Assembly: GCA_050010575.1 (NCBI GenBank) | Contig: JBEKKU010000029.1 | Coordinates: forward strand, 1-20,434 | Length of the DNA: 20,434 bases | DNA from: Palsa-1188 sp050010575 | GTDB lineage: Bacteria; Bacillota; DSM-12270; Thermacetogeniales; Thermacetogeniaceae | Direction: 5' to 3' | Shown here: positions 1 to 7,741 of the stretch, one piece after another | Layout: every line of letters begins with the position of its first letter | Position numbering within the stretch: position 1 is the stretch's first letter | Translations under genes and position numbers: made by a program | The notes under the pieces: model-generated | Database searches by the model: none | The model's input: only the letters and a program-made list of their open reading frames with translations | Told to the model about the DNA's origin: nothing

Positions 1-732
1 CATAATGTTGAACGGGTGATCTACACCAGCAGCGACAAGGCGATCAGCCCGACCAACGCCATGGGCGCCACCAAACTCCTGGCAGAAAGGCTGATCTCGG
101 CGACCAATTATGCCAGAGGCAACAAGCAGACTGTATTCACCGTGGTGCGCTTCGGCAATATTATCGCCTCCCGGGGTTCGGTAATCCCCCTGTTCATGAA
201 ACAGATTGCCTCCCAGGGCCCGGTGACAGTGACCTGCGCCGGGATGACCCGTTTTATGATGAGCATTGACCAGGCCGTCAGGCTGGCGCTAGAAGCGGCG
301 CGGCTGGCCCAGGGGGGAGAGGTCTTCGTGCTGAAAATGCCAGCCCTGCGCCTGGGAGATCTGGTCAGAGTGCTGATCGCAGAATATGCGCCGCGCTGCG
401 GGCTGAAACCGGAGGATATTCCGGTCAAGGAGATCGGGCTGCGTCCCGGTGAGAAGATGCACGAGGAGCTCATGCATGCCGATGAGGCCTTGGAAGCCGT
501 AGAACTGGCACGGCTTTTCGTGATTCCGTCATCTTTCTCCGAAAGAGAGCATGCCTATCCGGAAGGCCAACCGGCCCAATCCCGGTCGTACAGCTCCGGC
601 GAGCAGGTTTTGTTGAATGAGAGGCAGATCCGTGACCTTTTATGCGGCACGGGGGTCCTGCCTTGTCCCGCCAATACAGACAGTTCTACGATGCTGCAGG
701 CAACTGCCTCAAATATCCCAATTCATGGATAG
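1..732 (+). CDS. pseB: UDP-GlcNAc 4,6-dehydratase, PseB/FlaA1-type (C-terminal part)
   Basis: Predicted first enzyme of pseudaminic acid synthesis: NAD(P)-dependent 4,6-dehydration with C5 inversion of UDP-GlcNAc, in the cytoplasm. The reading frame is open from the first base, so the N-terminus with the Rossmann glycine motif lies outside the window. The visible part begins with VIYTSSDKAISPTNAMGATK, carrying the family's SSDKA block and the K of the active-site region. It continues with VRFGNIIASRGSVIPLF and the late signature GLRPGEKMHEEL, both typical of the CapD/FlaA1/PseB group. The last 60 or so residues are less conserved. A sugar-nucleotide SDR gene follows 34 bases downstream, then pseC, so this is one operon. 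A related retaining dehydratase of another amino-sugar route cannot be fully excluded, but the adjacent pseC favours PseB. Confidence 0.88.
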   Translation, partial: HNVERVIYTSSDKAISPTNAMGATKLLAERLISATNYARGNKQTVFTVVRFGNIIASRGSVIPLFMKQIASQGPVTVTCAGMTRFMMSIDQAVRLALEAARLAQGGEVFVLKMPALRLGDLVRVLIAEYAPRCGLKPEDIPVKEIGLRPGEKMHEELMHADEALEAVELARLFVIPSSFSEREHAYPEGQPAQSRSYSSGEQVLLNERQIRDLLCGTGVLPCPANTDSSTMLQATASNIPIHG

Positions 733-766
733 AGTTTCTATTATGATCTCCCGGAGGACATTGAGT

Positions 767-1714
767 ATGAAAGTTCTAGTCACGGGCGGCGCCGGATTCA
801 TCGGCCGCTGGGTGGTCAAGGAGTTACTGGGCAGGGGTGACCAGGTCTGGGTGCTTGACAACCTGGCCAGCGGAAGCGAGACCAATCTGGCCGAGTTTCG
901 CCGCCACCCGTTCTTCAAAGAGTTTGTCATAGGCGACATCAAGGACACCCGGCTGCTCACCGGCCTGTTTCGGGAAGGCTTTGCGATCTGCTTCCACCTG
1001 GCAGCTCAGATCAACGTGCAGCATAGCATCGATCGCCCTCAGGAGGCTTTTAGCAACGACGTGGTGGGAACATTCAACCTGCTGGAGGAATGCCGGAAAA
1101 ATAGGACCAAAATGGTCTTCATGAGCACCTGCATGGTCTACGATGCCGCCAGGGCCGACCGGGCGATCGATGAGAGCTGGGCGGTGAAGCCCGCCTCTCC
1201 CTACTCCGGAGCGAAGCTGGCCGGCGAGAATCTGGTGCTGTCGTATTACCATGCCTATAGCCTTCCGGCCGTCATCCTCAGGCCTTTCAACACCTACGGC
1301 CCTTACCAGAAAAGCTCGGGCGAGGGAGGAGTAATTGCCGTGTTCATCCGGCGCCAACTGGAAGGGGCAGCATTGTCAATTTACGGTGATGGGGCGCAAA
1401 CCCGGGACTTTCTGTTTGCATCAGACTGCGCCAGGTTTATCGTGGGGGCGGGAGCAAGCGCCGAGGCCGGGGGCCTGATCCTCAACGCCGGCAGCGGCCA
1501 GGACCTGACCATCAATGAGCTGGCCAGGCTGATCTGCGACGACGGCAGCCGGATCTGCCATGTGCCGCACATCCACCCCCAGAGCGAGATCCCCAAGCTG
1601 CAGTGCGATCACACCAGGGCCCGGGCTCTGCTCGGATGGGAACCCGGGATCAGCCTCAGGCAGGGGATTGCCCTGACGGAGGCCTGGATCAGGGAGCAGA
1701 TGGCGAATGAATGA
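767..1714 (+). CDS. NAD-dependent sugar-nucleotide epimerase/dehydratase (extended SDR)
   Basis: A 315-residue extended short-chain dehydrogenase/reductase of the GalE/dTDP-glucose dehydratase type, acting on an unidentified nucleotide sugar. The Rossmann motif GGAGFIG is at residues 7-13 with the NAD-ribose acidic residue D31. The catalytic region reads STCMVYD with T121 in the Ser/Thr position, followed by Y146-SGA-K150 (YxxxK). RPFNTYGP and the C-terminal LLGWEP segment are also family hallmarks. I chose ATG 767 because GGAGG lies nine bases upstream (753-757) and the protein then begins directly with the nucleotide-binding strand; an upstream in-frame ATG at 617 would add 50 unrelated residues overlapping pseB. 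It sits between pseB and pseC and overlaps pseC by 8 bases, so translation is probably coupled. It is not a standard member of the six-step Pse pathway and may make a second sugar of the same glycan. Confidence 0.88.
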   Translation: MKVLVTGGAGFIGRWVVKELLGRGDQVWVLDNLASGSETNLAEFRRHPFFKEFVIGDIKDTRLLTGLFREGFAICFHLAAQINVQHSIDRPQEAFSNDVVGTFNLLEECRKNRTKMVFMSTCMVYDAARADRAIDESWAVKPASPYSGAKLAGENLVLSYYHAYSLPAVILRPFNTYGPYQKSSGEGGVIAVFIRRQLEGAALSIYGDGAQTRDFLFASDCARFIVGAGASAEAGGLILNAGSGQDLTINELARLICDDGSRICHVPHIHPQSEIPKLQCDHTRARALLGWEPGISLRQGIALTEAWIREQMANE

Positions 1715-2894
1715 GGACCGGTTCATTCCATACGCCCACCAGTGGATCGAAGAAGATGATATCGCCGCGGTAGCCGAGGTGCTGCGGAGCGACTGGTTGA
1801 CTTGCGGCCCCAAGGTGGCGGAGTTCGAACGATCTTTTGCCTCATACGTAGGAGCGAGCTACGCCGTGGCGGTCTCCAGTGGAACAGCCGCCCTCCATGC
1901 TGCCGCTTTTGCAGCCGGGATCGGCCCTGGCGACGAGGTGATCACCACCCCGCTCACCTTTGCCGCCACGGCCAACTGCGCATTATACCGGGGCGGCATA
2001 CCCGTGTTCGCCGATATCGACCCCCGGACCTACAACATCGACCCACAGTCGATCGAGCCAAGAATTACAGCCAGGACCAGGGCGATCATCCCTGTGCATT
2101 TTGCCGGCCAGCCCTGTGACCTGGAGGCGATCCACCGATTGGCACAACGGCACGGGCTCACGGTCATCGAGGATGCCGCCCACGCCCTGGGCGCCACCTA
2201 CGACGGGCGCCGCATCGGGGGCTTGAGCGACCTGACGATCTTCAGTTTTCATCCGGTGAAGCAGATCACTACCGGAGAGGGAGGCATGGTCACGACCAAT
2301 GCACAGGAGCTTTACGACAAGCTCCTGATGTTCCGCAGCCACGGATTGACCCGGGATGCCGGCAAGTGGCGGCACCCCTCCGAGCCCTCTCCCTGGTACT
2401 ACGAGGTGCAGTTCCTGGGCTATAACTACCGCCTGACAGACATCCAGGCGGCACTGGGCATCAGCCAGCTGAAAAAGGCAGACCGCTTCCTGGCCCGCCG
2501 CCGGGTGATCGTCTCCCAGTACAACGAGGCTTTTGCCGATCTGCCCGTCATCATCACTCCGGTTGAGGCCGCCAAGGCGCAGTCAGCCTGGCATCTCTAC
2601 GTGATCCAACTGGCGGAAAATGCGCCGGATAGCCGCGACAAGCTGTGCCGGCATCTCAAGGACTCGGGGATCGCCGCCAACCTCCACTACATCCCGCTCT
2701 ACCGCCACCCGCTTTACGCCGGTCTATCCACACGTCATCAAGCCCCACCTGGACAATCACCAGATCGCCGCTGGCTGCAAGAATATCCCGAAACAGAACG
2801 CTACTACCGCCGCGCCCTGACCCTGCCCCTGTTCCCCGCCATGACCGACGCCGATGTGTCGCGAGTAGTCGAGGCAGTGGAGAAATTCTTCTAA
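1707..2894 (+). CDS. pseC: PseC-type aminotransferase (UDP-4-keto-6-deoxy-sugar 4-transaminase)
   Basis: A 395-residue PLP-dependent aminotransferase of the DegT/DnrJ/EryC1/StrS family. It would transaminate the PseB product to UDP-4-amino-4,6-dideoxy-N-acetyl-beta-L-altrosamine, using glutamate as usual donor. Visible features are the N-terminal IPYAHQWI...SDWLTCGP block, the SSGTAALHAA phosphate-binding loop near residue 57, EDAAHALGA with D156 for the pyridine nitrogen, and FSFHPVKQITTGEGGM with K185 as the predicted Schiff-base lysine. The last block and NYRLTDIQAALG are characteristic of PseC. The length is normal. The ATG overlaps the end of the upstream SDR gene, with AGGGAG about ten bases before it. 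It is the last gene of the plus-strand sugar operon and meets the peptidase gene convergently. The equivalent gene in the B. subtilis sps cluster is spsC. Confidence 0.92.
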   Translation: MNEDRFIPYAHQWIEEDDIAAVAEVLRSDWLTCGPKVAEFERSFASYVGASYAVAVSSGTAALHAAAFAAGIGPGDEVITTPLTFAATANCALYRGGIPVFADIDPRTYNIDPQSIEPRITARTRAIIPVHFAGQPCDLEAIHRLAQRHGLTVIEDAAHALGATYDGRRIGGLSDLTIFSFHPVKQITTGEGGMVTTNAQELYDKLLMFRSHGLTRDAGKWRHPSEPSPWYYEVQFLGYNYRLTDIQAALGISQLKKADRFLARRRVIVSQYNEAFADLPVIITPVEAAKAQSAWHLYVIQLAENAPDSRDKLCRHLKDSGIAANLHYIPLYRHPLYAGLSTRHQAPPGQSPDRRWLQEYPETERYYRRALTLPLFPAMTDADVSRVVEAVEKFF

Positions 2895-2949
2895 ACAAGC
2901 CTCTACTGGCATGATCTTTAGGTTGGATGCTAAGACAAAATGCTGGCAT

Positions 2950-4140
2950 CTAATCCAGGCGCCAGTTTTTGTAGAACAGCAGTTCCTGGAGGATCATATC
3001 CGCCTGCTTTTGATCAAGCGATGGGTTCATGATTTTTATATATAGGCACAACGCCGTTTTCGGAAGGTTGGTCGGTTCTAGCTTATTGCCCATAACAGGA
3101 GAGCCATCAGCACTTTCCTTTTTGTTCAGCAGCCAGCGAGTCCAGGCATTGTTCCTGGCAAAGGCCAGCCGGCAATAAAACGGCTCCAGCAGCGGCACCA
3201 TTTTTGCGGCCAAAGTGATCAGATGCTTATGCGGAGAGAGGCAATGATGATGGATGATGAGCGATGCCAGCTTATCGTCGAGATGCCGGGGATCAGGTAC
3301 AACTGCTTCTTCCCTGCCAGGATCGCGTAGAAGATCACAGGCGTAATCATGCACCGCTTTTTTGATGCCCCGGAGCTTGCTGCAGTTGACTTCGAAGGCC
3401 ACTAGGTCCGCCTGTAGGCCATCGATGATCTCCTTGCTCACCGAGGTGGTGTCCTTGTCTGCATGTTGCTGCACCAGATGAATCAGCCTGCCATAGGGCA
3501 GTCCGGCAATCGGCCCCTCTTCAATAAAAGTGATCACATTTTGCACAGCCTGTTCCACTTCATGCCCCAGCTCATAGATCGCTTCCACGGCATTCATGTG
3601 GCAGGTATCCAGCACCAGGATATCTATTGTTTTTCCGGTATCTTCTCTGATCCGGCCCAACGTCCTTGCCAACTCCGGAAGCCCCATGATATACGGGGCA
3701 TCCTGGCTGTAATCGGTGATCATTCCGACCAGTTGGAGGGCATGGCCCCCCAGCGCCAGCAGGCAGTGCCTGGCCGGGTAACTCTGCAGGCCCCACCTGA
3801 TAAACTCGTAGAGGCTCTCGGGATCGGCCATATTGATGCTTCCCAGGTCGGCAAGCAGATCGGAGCGGCCTTTCCAAATATAGTAGCGGCGCACCCCGGT
3901 CCAATGCTCTTGGGCATCAGGCAGCAGGTGCATCGGCCTCAGGATCCGGACCAGGTCCCTGTTCTCCCGCCCTAGTTGCATGACCACATCGACGGCGCCG
4001 CTGGAGCCGGTCTGCTCGGCATCCAGCCTGGCCTGCCACATCTCCGGCTCCAACTCGTTGTTGCCGCTGGCGTAAATCAGCAGCGTCCACTGTCTTATAT
4101 CCCTGAGCATCTTCTTTTTTCCATCTATTTTTAAATTCAC
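2950..4140 (-). CDS. Clostripain-like (family C11) cysteine peptidase
   Basis: A protein of up to 396 residues resembling the caspase-fold clostripain family C11. The N-terminal WTLLIYASGNNELEPE block matches the first strand of the family. ALGGHAL places the predicted catalytic histidine at H133, and LVLDTCHMNAVEAIYEL places the catalytic cysteine at C180. The H-to-C spacing of 47 and the strand-DxC pattern fit the clan. There is no signal peptide or membrane segment, so it should act in the cytoplasm that makes it, unlike secreted clostripain. The start is uncertain: GTG 4140, or ATG 4110 (residue 11), neither with a strong Shine-Dalgarno sequence. The gene is divergent from the 479-residue DUF11 gene, and the shared region holds a sigma-K-type promoter for each. 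The substrate is unknown; processing of a co-expressed surface protein is my inference. Confidence 0.8.
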   Translation of the reverse strand: MNLKIDGKKKMLRDIRQWTLLIYASGNNELEPEMWQARLDAEQTGSSGAVDVVMQLGRENRDLVRILRPMHLLPDAQEHWTGVRRYYIWKGRSDLLADLGSINMADPESLYEFIRWGLQSYPARHCLLALGGHALQLVGMITDYSQDAPYIMGLPELARTLGRIREDTGKTIDILVLDTCHMNAVEAIYELGHEVEQAVQNVITFIEEGPIAGLPYGRLIHLVQQHADKDTTSVSKEIIDGLQADLVAFEVNCSKLRGIKKAVHDYACDLLRDPGREEAVVPDPRHLDDKLASLIIHHHCLSPHKHLITLAAKMVPLLEPFYCRLAFARNNAWTRWLLNKKESADGSPVMGNKLEPTNLPKTALCLYIKIMNPSLDQKQADMILQELLFYKNWRLD

Positions 4141-4176
4141 CTACAATTATTTTTCATCAAAAGTCAATCAGGCATT

Positions 4177-4205
4177 AACCATAATATCCCACCGATCATA
4201 TAATA
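4177..4205 (+). promoter_or_regulatory. Predicted sigma-K-type promoter for the 479-residue DUF11 gene
   Basis: On the plus strand AACC (4177-4180), a 16-base spacer and CATATAATA (4197-4205) match mACm-N16-CATAnnnTA at every specified position. Transcription would start near 4212, leaving a short leader with the ribosome binding site. The -10 box overlaps the -10 box of the opposite promoter within one 11-base near-palindrome (4197-4207). Confidence 0.55.
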
Positions 4206-4227
4206 TGGCAGTACCCGAAAGGAGGTG
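4199..4227 (-). promoter_or_regulatory. Predicted sigma-K-type promoter for the C11 peptidase gene
   Basis: On the minus strand CACC (4227-4224) is followed after exactly 16 bases by CATATTATA (4207-4199). This matches the Bacillus/Clostridium mother-cell sigma-K consensus mACm-N16-CATAnnnTA at every specified position. Transcription would begin near 4192, about 50 bases before GTG 4140. The -35 element overlaps the Shine-Dalgarno sequence of the opposite gene. Confidence 0.55.
4218..4227 (+). promoter_or_regulatory. Near-consensus ribosome binding site deciding a GTG start
   Basis: AAAGGAGGTG is an almost ideal Shine-Dalgarno sequence. Its GGAGG core ends ten bases before GTG 4236, which fixes the start of the DUF11 gene although no ATG is present there. 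Confidence 0.85.
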
Positions 4228-4235
4228 CTTTTTAA

Positions 4236-5675
4236 GTGACGCCAGAACCGGAATTCCTGCAGCTGACCTGCAATGAATCCTTTGACTTCTCCACGATAAT
4301 AGTTGAAGGAAGAATACTCCCGTTTCTTGTGCAGCTTGATCTTGCCCATTCCATACTTAATCCCGGACCCGGGCAGAACCAGCGGTTCTGTTACACGTTG
4401 ACCGCCAAGGGGGCGGATACATCCTTATACGCCAATCTCAGCCACCCGGTATTTTCTATCTGTTCGAGCATCATGACGAGCCAGATCGTGAACATCACGG
4501 TGGTCATAGACGGAGTGCCCCAGCCGGTCACCTTCCCCGGCAATGTCCAGCTTTTCGTACCGCCCAATGTGGACCCGCCGACCGGCTGCCCCGGCCTCAA
4601 GTTCGATTTCGGATTGAGCAAGCTGCCACCCAGCGTGATGGAGTTGTGCTTCGAGCTGACCACGCCGTTTCCGGTAGGCAACATCGATGTCTGTCTTTTC
4701 GGGGCGAACCGGACAGCCATAGGGAGCATCTGCGGCCCCGTCTGCGGCCCGCCGCCGCCGTCCCTGACTCTTGCAAAAACATGCCAAACCCCCCCGCCAA
4801 GCGGCCACTTTAACGTCGGGGACACGGCCACGATCACGCTCACGGTCACCAACAGCAGTCCTACTACAGCCACCGGTTTTACAGTTATAGATAAAATCCT
4901 CGTTCCTGCCGACGTAGAGATCAGCAGCCTGACCACAACCCCGCCGGCCAGCGACATAACTCCATCCCCGGGGCCCTATGCCGATACGGACATCTTCGTA
5001 ATGTGGGGCAATCTTACCGTGCCCGGCAACTCCTCGATCATGCTTACGGTGACTTTCACTTTCCTGGCCGCCCCCCCGACAGGCTCTATGGTCACCAACG
5101 TCGATGCCGGGATCGGAACGCTCAGCGGCACTAGCCAGTTCACTTGCACCATTCCTGTCGTTGGACCGGCCGTGCCCATCTTGAGCATTATCAAAGAATG
5201 CCCTACACCCACTTTCCCGAACGAGTTCTTTGTCGTGGGGGAAACGTTAACCATCACTCTCACCGTTTCCAACAGTGGCGCCGCCGACGCCAACGGCGTC
5301 ATGATATTTGACGAGATTCAAGTGCCTGCAGACGTGACGATCAGCAACTTGACGACAGTTCCGGCGGCAACCGCCATCACGCCGCCCATAGGGCCGTATT
5401 CAGGTGTTACCATCACGATCGCCTGGGCCGGGTTGACCGTGCCTGCCGGTACATTCATAACGCTCACTGTGACCTTTACCGTCCTGGATGCCCCAATTCA
5501 AGGCGACGTAATCACCAACGTGAATGCCGGCTCCAATCAGATCATTGGCACCCCTTTCACCATATGCACAATTCCCGTCATCGGTATAACGGCGCCACCA
5601 ATAGTTTTTGGAGTACGTGGGCTCAGCATCCAGGACATCGCAAATCTTCTGGATCAGCTGACCGTAACCCGGTGA
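4236..5675 (+). CDS. Cysteine-rich protein with two DUF11 repeats, no signal peptide
   Basis: A 479-residue protein. Residues 1-172 form an N-terminal domain that I do not recognise; it carries eight cysteines (C12, C52, C76, C118, C138, C153, C166, C170) and ends in a proline-rich linker (GPPPPS). Two DUF11-type beta-sandwich repeats follow, about 177-310 and 315-450, each with a GDTATITLTVTNS-like strand. Each repeat is framed by cysteines at equivalent places: C183/C304 and C322/C444, the second of each pair in CTIPV. The tail ends LSIQDIANLLDQLTVTR. There is no signal peptide, transmembrane helix or sortase motif. A very strong Shine-Dalgarno sequence fixes GTG 4236. A perfect sigma-K-like promoter precedes the gene, so a spore coat or exosporium role is the best inference. 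It lies between the two pse gene groups and may be glycosylated by their product, which is unproven. Confidence 0.85.
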   Translation: MTPEPEFLQLTCNESFDFSTIIVEGRILPFLVQLDLAHSILNPGPGQNQRFCYTLTAKGADTSLYANLSHPVFSICSSIMTSQIVNITVVIDGVPQPVTFPGNVQLFVPPNVDPPTGCPGLKFDFGLSKLPPSVMELCFELTTPFPVGNIDVCLFGANRTAIGSICGPVCGPPPPSLTLAKTCQTPPPSGHFNVGDTATITLTVTNSSPTTATGFTVIDKILVPADVEISSLTTTPPASDITPSPGPYADTDIFVMWGNLTVPGNSSIMLTVTFTFLAAPPTGSMVTNVDAGIGTLSGTSQFTCTIPVVGPAVPILSIIKECPTPTFPNEFFVVGETLTITLTVSNSGAADANGVMIFDEIQVPADVTISNLTTVPAATAITPPIGPYSGVTITIAWAGLTVPAGTFITLTVTFTVLDAPIQGDVITNVNAGSNQIIGTPFTICTIPVIGITAPPIVFGVRGLSIQDIANLLDQLTVTR

Positions 5676-5830
5676 CCGCCCTGATGCCACCCCCTCTCGC
5701 AGTGGATTCAGTATCCAGGAGGTTGAGGGGCTTCACCGGTGACTGGCCATGATTGATTGAGGGAACCATGGTTCCCTCTTATCATGTTGCCTTGTTATCT
5801 CTATCCATTTATAGAAAGTTTGACCGGTAA
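5676..5830. other. Convergent intergenic region
   Basis: This 155-base gap lies between the converging DUF11 and pseI genes. Its only clear feature is the perfect palindrome at 5759-5778. No open frame or other signal is convincing. Confidence 0.6.
5759..5778. terminator. Perfect palindrome, probable bidirectional terminator
   Basis: The arms GAGGGAAC and GTTCCCTC around CATG make a perfect 20-base palindrome between two converging genes. The downstream T content is modest on both sides (TTATC on plus, AATCAATC on minus), so it is not a textbook intrinsic terminator. Location and symmetry suggest it ends transcription from both directions. Confidence 0.55.
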
Positions 5831-6931
5831 TCAATCAGTATTGATCAGGCTCCAGGATAATGGCGTTCCCTCACTAATATCCACGGCAGCCCGCCTTCCG
5901 ATCACTTTGTTTAGATAGCGAGGGTGTAGTCCATTCCAAGGCCTGATCGACCGCACGTTTTCCCCCGTGAAAATCCCATCCGCCCTCATCTCCTTTACCA
6001 CATAGAGTGAACGCCTGAATAAGCTACTCTGAGCTTCTTTCTCGCTCATCCCATAATAAACCCGCCCCATAGCCTTTTCTGCCACTCGTATGGCGTTCAC
6101 TAACGCTTCAAATTCATCCGGCTCCAACGAAAAAACGCTATCGGGACCAGGTATTGCCCGTGAGATTGTGAAATGCTTCTCTACCATACAAGCGCCTGAT
6201 GCCACAGCAGCTACTGGCACCGCCATACCCTGTGTGTGGTCCGACAAGCCTACCGGAACATCGAACGCCTTCGCCAAGTGTGATATCGTCCGCAAATTCA
6301 TCTCCTCAGGCAGAGCGGGGTAGGCGCTTGTGCATTTGAGCAGGGCAATCTGGGTGGCTCCAGCCTGGCGAGCCGCGCTTACCGCTTCCTCTATCTCCCC
6401 CAGCGTAGCCATGCCGGTGGAAATGATTATCGGCTTGCCGGTGCTAGCTATCTTTTCTATCAGGGGAATATCAACAATTTCAAAAGAGGCTATCTTATGT
6501 ACTGGCACTCCCAGATCTTCCAAAAAATCTACTGCCGTAGGGTCAAAGGCAGTGGAAAAGAAATCAAGCCCTTCCTCCAGAGCCACCTCTTGCAACTTAG
6601 AATGCCACTCCCATGGCATATACGCCTCCTGGTAGAGATCGTAGAGTATTTTTCCATCCCACAATGTGCCGCCACCGATACGAAATTCAGGACGATTGCA
6701 CCTGATAGTCAGGGTGTCCGCAGTGTACGTCTGGATTTTGACTGCATCTGCTCCGGCAGTTCGTGCCGCCCTTACCAGTTGCACGGCCTGATCGAATTGC
6801 TGGTTGTGATTGGCAGAGAGTTCAGCGACTATGTATGTTGGACTATCTGGGCCAATACACCGATTTCCAATACAAAAATTACCACACACTGAATTCATCC
6901 TCCATCCAGTTAATTTGGTGCTATAAAGCAT
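5831..6931 (-). CDS. pseI: Pseudaminic acid synthase PseI (NeuB family with SAF domain)
   Basis: A 366-residue (or 355-residue) NeuB-family synthase. It would condense phosphoenolpyruvate with 2,4-diacetamido-2,4,6-trideoxy-L-altrose to give pseudaminic acid. The TIM-barrel part has YIVAELSANHNQ (about 33-44), DAVKIQTYTADTL, TLWDGKILYDLY with PWEWH, KIASFEIVDIPLI, LLKCTSAYPA, GLSDHTQG and EKHFTISRAIPGPDSVFSLE. The TLWDG, PWEWH, FEIVD and GPDSxFSLEP blocks mark PseI rather than sialic or legionaminic acid synthases. Residues 312-366 form the SAF/antifreeze-like domain (GENVRSIRP, GRRAAVDISEGTPLSWSLI). The start is either ATG 6931, overlapping the WbqC-like gene by 11 bases, or ATG 6898, directly after GGATGGAGG. 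It is the last gene of the minus-strand pse operon. Its B. subtilis sps counterpart would be spsE. Confidence 0.94.
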   Translation of the reverse strand: MLYSTKLTGWRMNSVCGNFCIGNRCIGPDSPTYIVAELSANHNQQFDQAVQLVRAARTAGADAVKIQTYTADTLTIRCNRPEFRIGGGTLWDGKILYDLYQEAYMPWEWHSKLQEVALEEGLDFFSTAFDPTAVDFLEDLGVPVHKIASFEIVDIPLIEKIASTGKPIIISTGMATLGEIEEAVSAARQAGATQIALLKCTSAYPALPEEMNLRTISHLAKAFDVPVGLSDHTQGMAVPVAAVASGACMVEKHFTISRAIPGPDSVFSLEPDEFEALVNAIRVAEKAMGRVYYGMSEKEAQSSLFRRSLYVVKEMRADGIFTGENVRSIRPWNGLHPRYLNKVIGRRAAVDISEGTPLSWSLINTD

Positions 6932-7685
6932 TATTCTGCTTTAAGAGCGAAGATGCTTTCATCTCATTCCAGGTAAGCCATTGCTTTGTTCCTGTTTTTA
7001 ACAGTTGCAGCGTAGAATCCGGTCCAATGTTGAAAAGGGCGTCATAAGCAGAAAGATAAGGTACAAAATCACCAATAGCACCTATTTGTTTATATGGAGA
7101 AGGCATAAAGTTCTGAAATAGAACCTCAACATCGTCGACCGGAAAAACGCCGTCCTCAAGCATATAACCAAAAGAACCGCGGGCGCACAGATAGCAGTCA
7201 GCTTTAAGCCACTGAAGCAATTCCAGTATTCTCCATGATCGCTTAGAATCTGTAGGATATTGCGAACTATAGTAAAAATCACAGTCGATTTGCATCTTAC
7301 AACAAGCCAACAATATTAGAGCAATATTCTGCGCTGCCAGTGATTCATACCTGGTTGACAAACATTTCTCCAATAATGGAAATAAGTCTTTATAATAAAG
7401 AGCAGAGCGGTAATTATACTGAATACGTTTGAGCACTTTCTTTTTCCAGGGAACATCTTCGGCGATAGCTGTACAATTCAATAAATCTCTGGAAGAAATA
7501 GACGTCCGCACCGGTATGGTATACCAATCAATTTGCCCTCTATTTACAAATAGACGGTTACGTTGATGATAACTTCGAACTGAGAATTGAAAGTCATCTA
7601 AAAAAATAAACTTATCTGCCTGGCAAATCAGTTCAAAGAATCCCTGCCATGGCATAAAAGCCGGTTGCATCATCGCCACACGCAA
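6921..7685 (-). CDS. WbqC-like family protein
   Basis: A 254-residue protein of the WbqC-like family, found in O-antigen and surface-sugar clusters but without a firmly established reaction. The diagnostic N-terminus is VAMMQPAFMPWQGFFELI, followed by ADKFIFLDDFQFSVRSYHQRN and WYTIPV, as in the family. The length is normal. Translation appears to start at TTG 7685, with GAGGGG about seven bases upstream; RVAMMQP then sits at the usual N-terminal position. Its 3' end overlaps the longest pseI frame by 11 bases. The coding sequence is visibly richer in A+T than pseG, pseF and the other genes around it, suggesting that it entered the operon from another source. It may add or modify a group on the sugar, which is inference from context. 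Confidence 0.85.
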   Translation of the reverse strand: MRVAMMQPAFMPWQGFFELICQADKFIFLDDFQFSVRSYHQRNRLFVNRGQIDWYTIPVRTSISSRDLLNCTAIAEDVPWKKKVLKRIQYNYRSALYYKDLFPLLEKCLSTRYESLAAQNIALILLACCKMQIDCDFYYSSQYPTDSKRSWRILELLQWLKADCYLCARGSFGYMLEDGVFPVDDVEVLFQNFMPSPYKQIGAIGDFVPYLSAYDALFNIGPDSTLQLLKTGTKQWLTWNEMKASSLLKQNNAL

Positions 7686-7741
7686 CTTGATCCCCTCTTA
7701 AAAAAACAGCCATATCAAATGAACCTTATGACTTGTATGGG

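Noticed and set aside
617..766. Longer N-terminus for the SDR gene starting at ATG 617
   Set aside because: It would add 50 residues with no family similarity that overlap pseB. ATG 767 has GGAGG nine bases upstream and begins with the Rossmann strand.
824..1357. Long minus-strand open frame opposite the SDR gene (similar ones at 1983-2375, 4391-4957 and 14921-15520)
   Set aside because: These lie wholly inside well-supported plus-strand genes, have compositions typical of antisense frames in GC-rich DNA and show no recognisable motif.
5759..5778. Operator or recombination site, because the palindrome is perfect
   Set aside because: It lies between two converging genes away from any start, where a terminator is the simpler explanation. 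There is no second copy in the window.
5831..6931. Sialic acid (NeuB) or legionaminic acid (LegI) synthase
   Set aside because: The TLWDG, PWEWH, FEIVD and GPDSxFSLEP blocks are those of PseI, and pseB, pseC and pseG neighbours fit pseudaminic acid.
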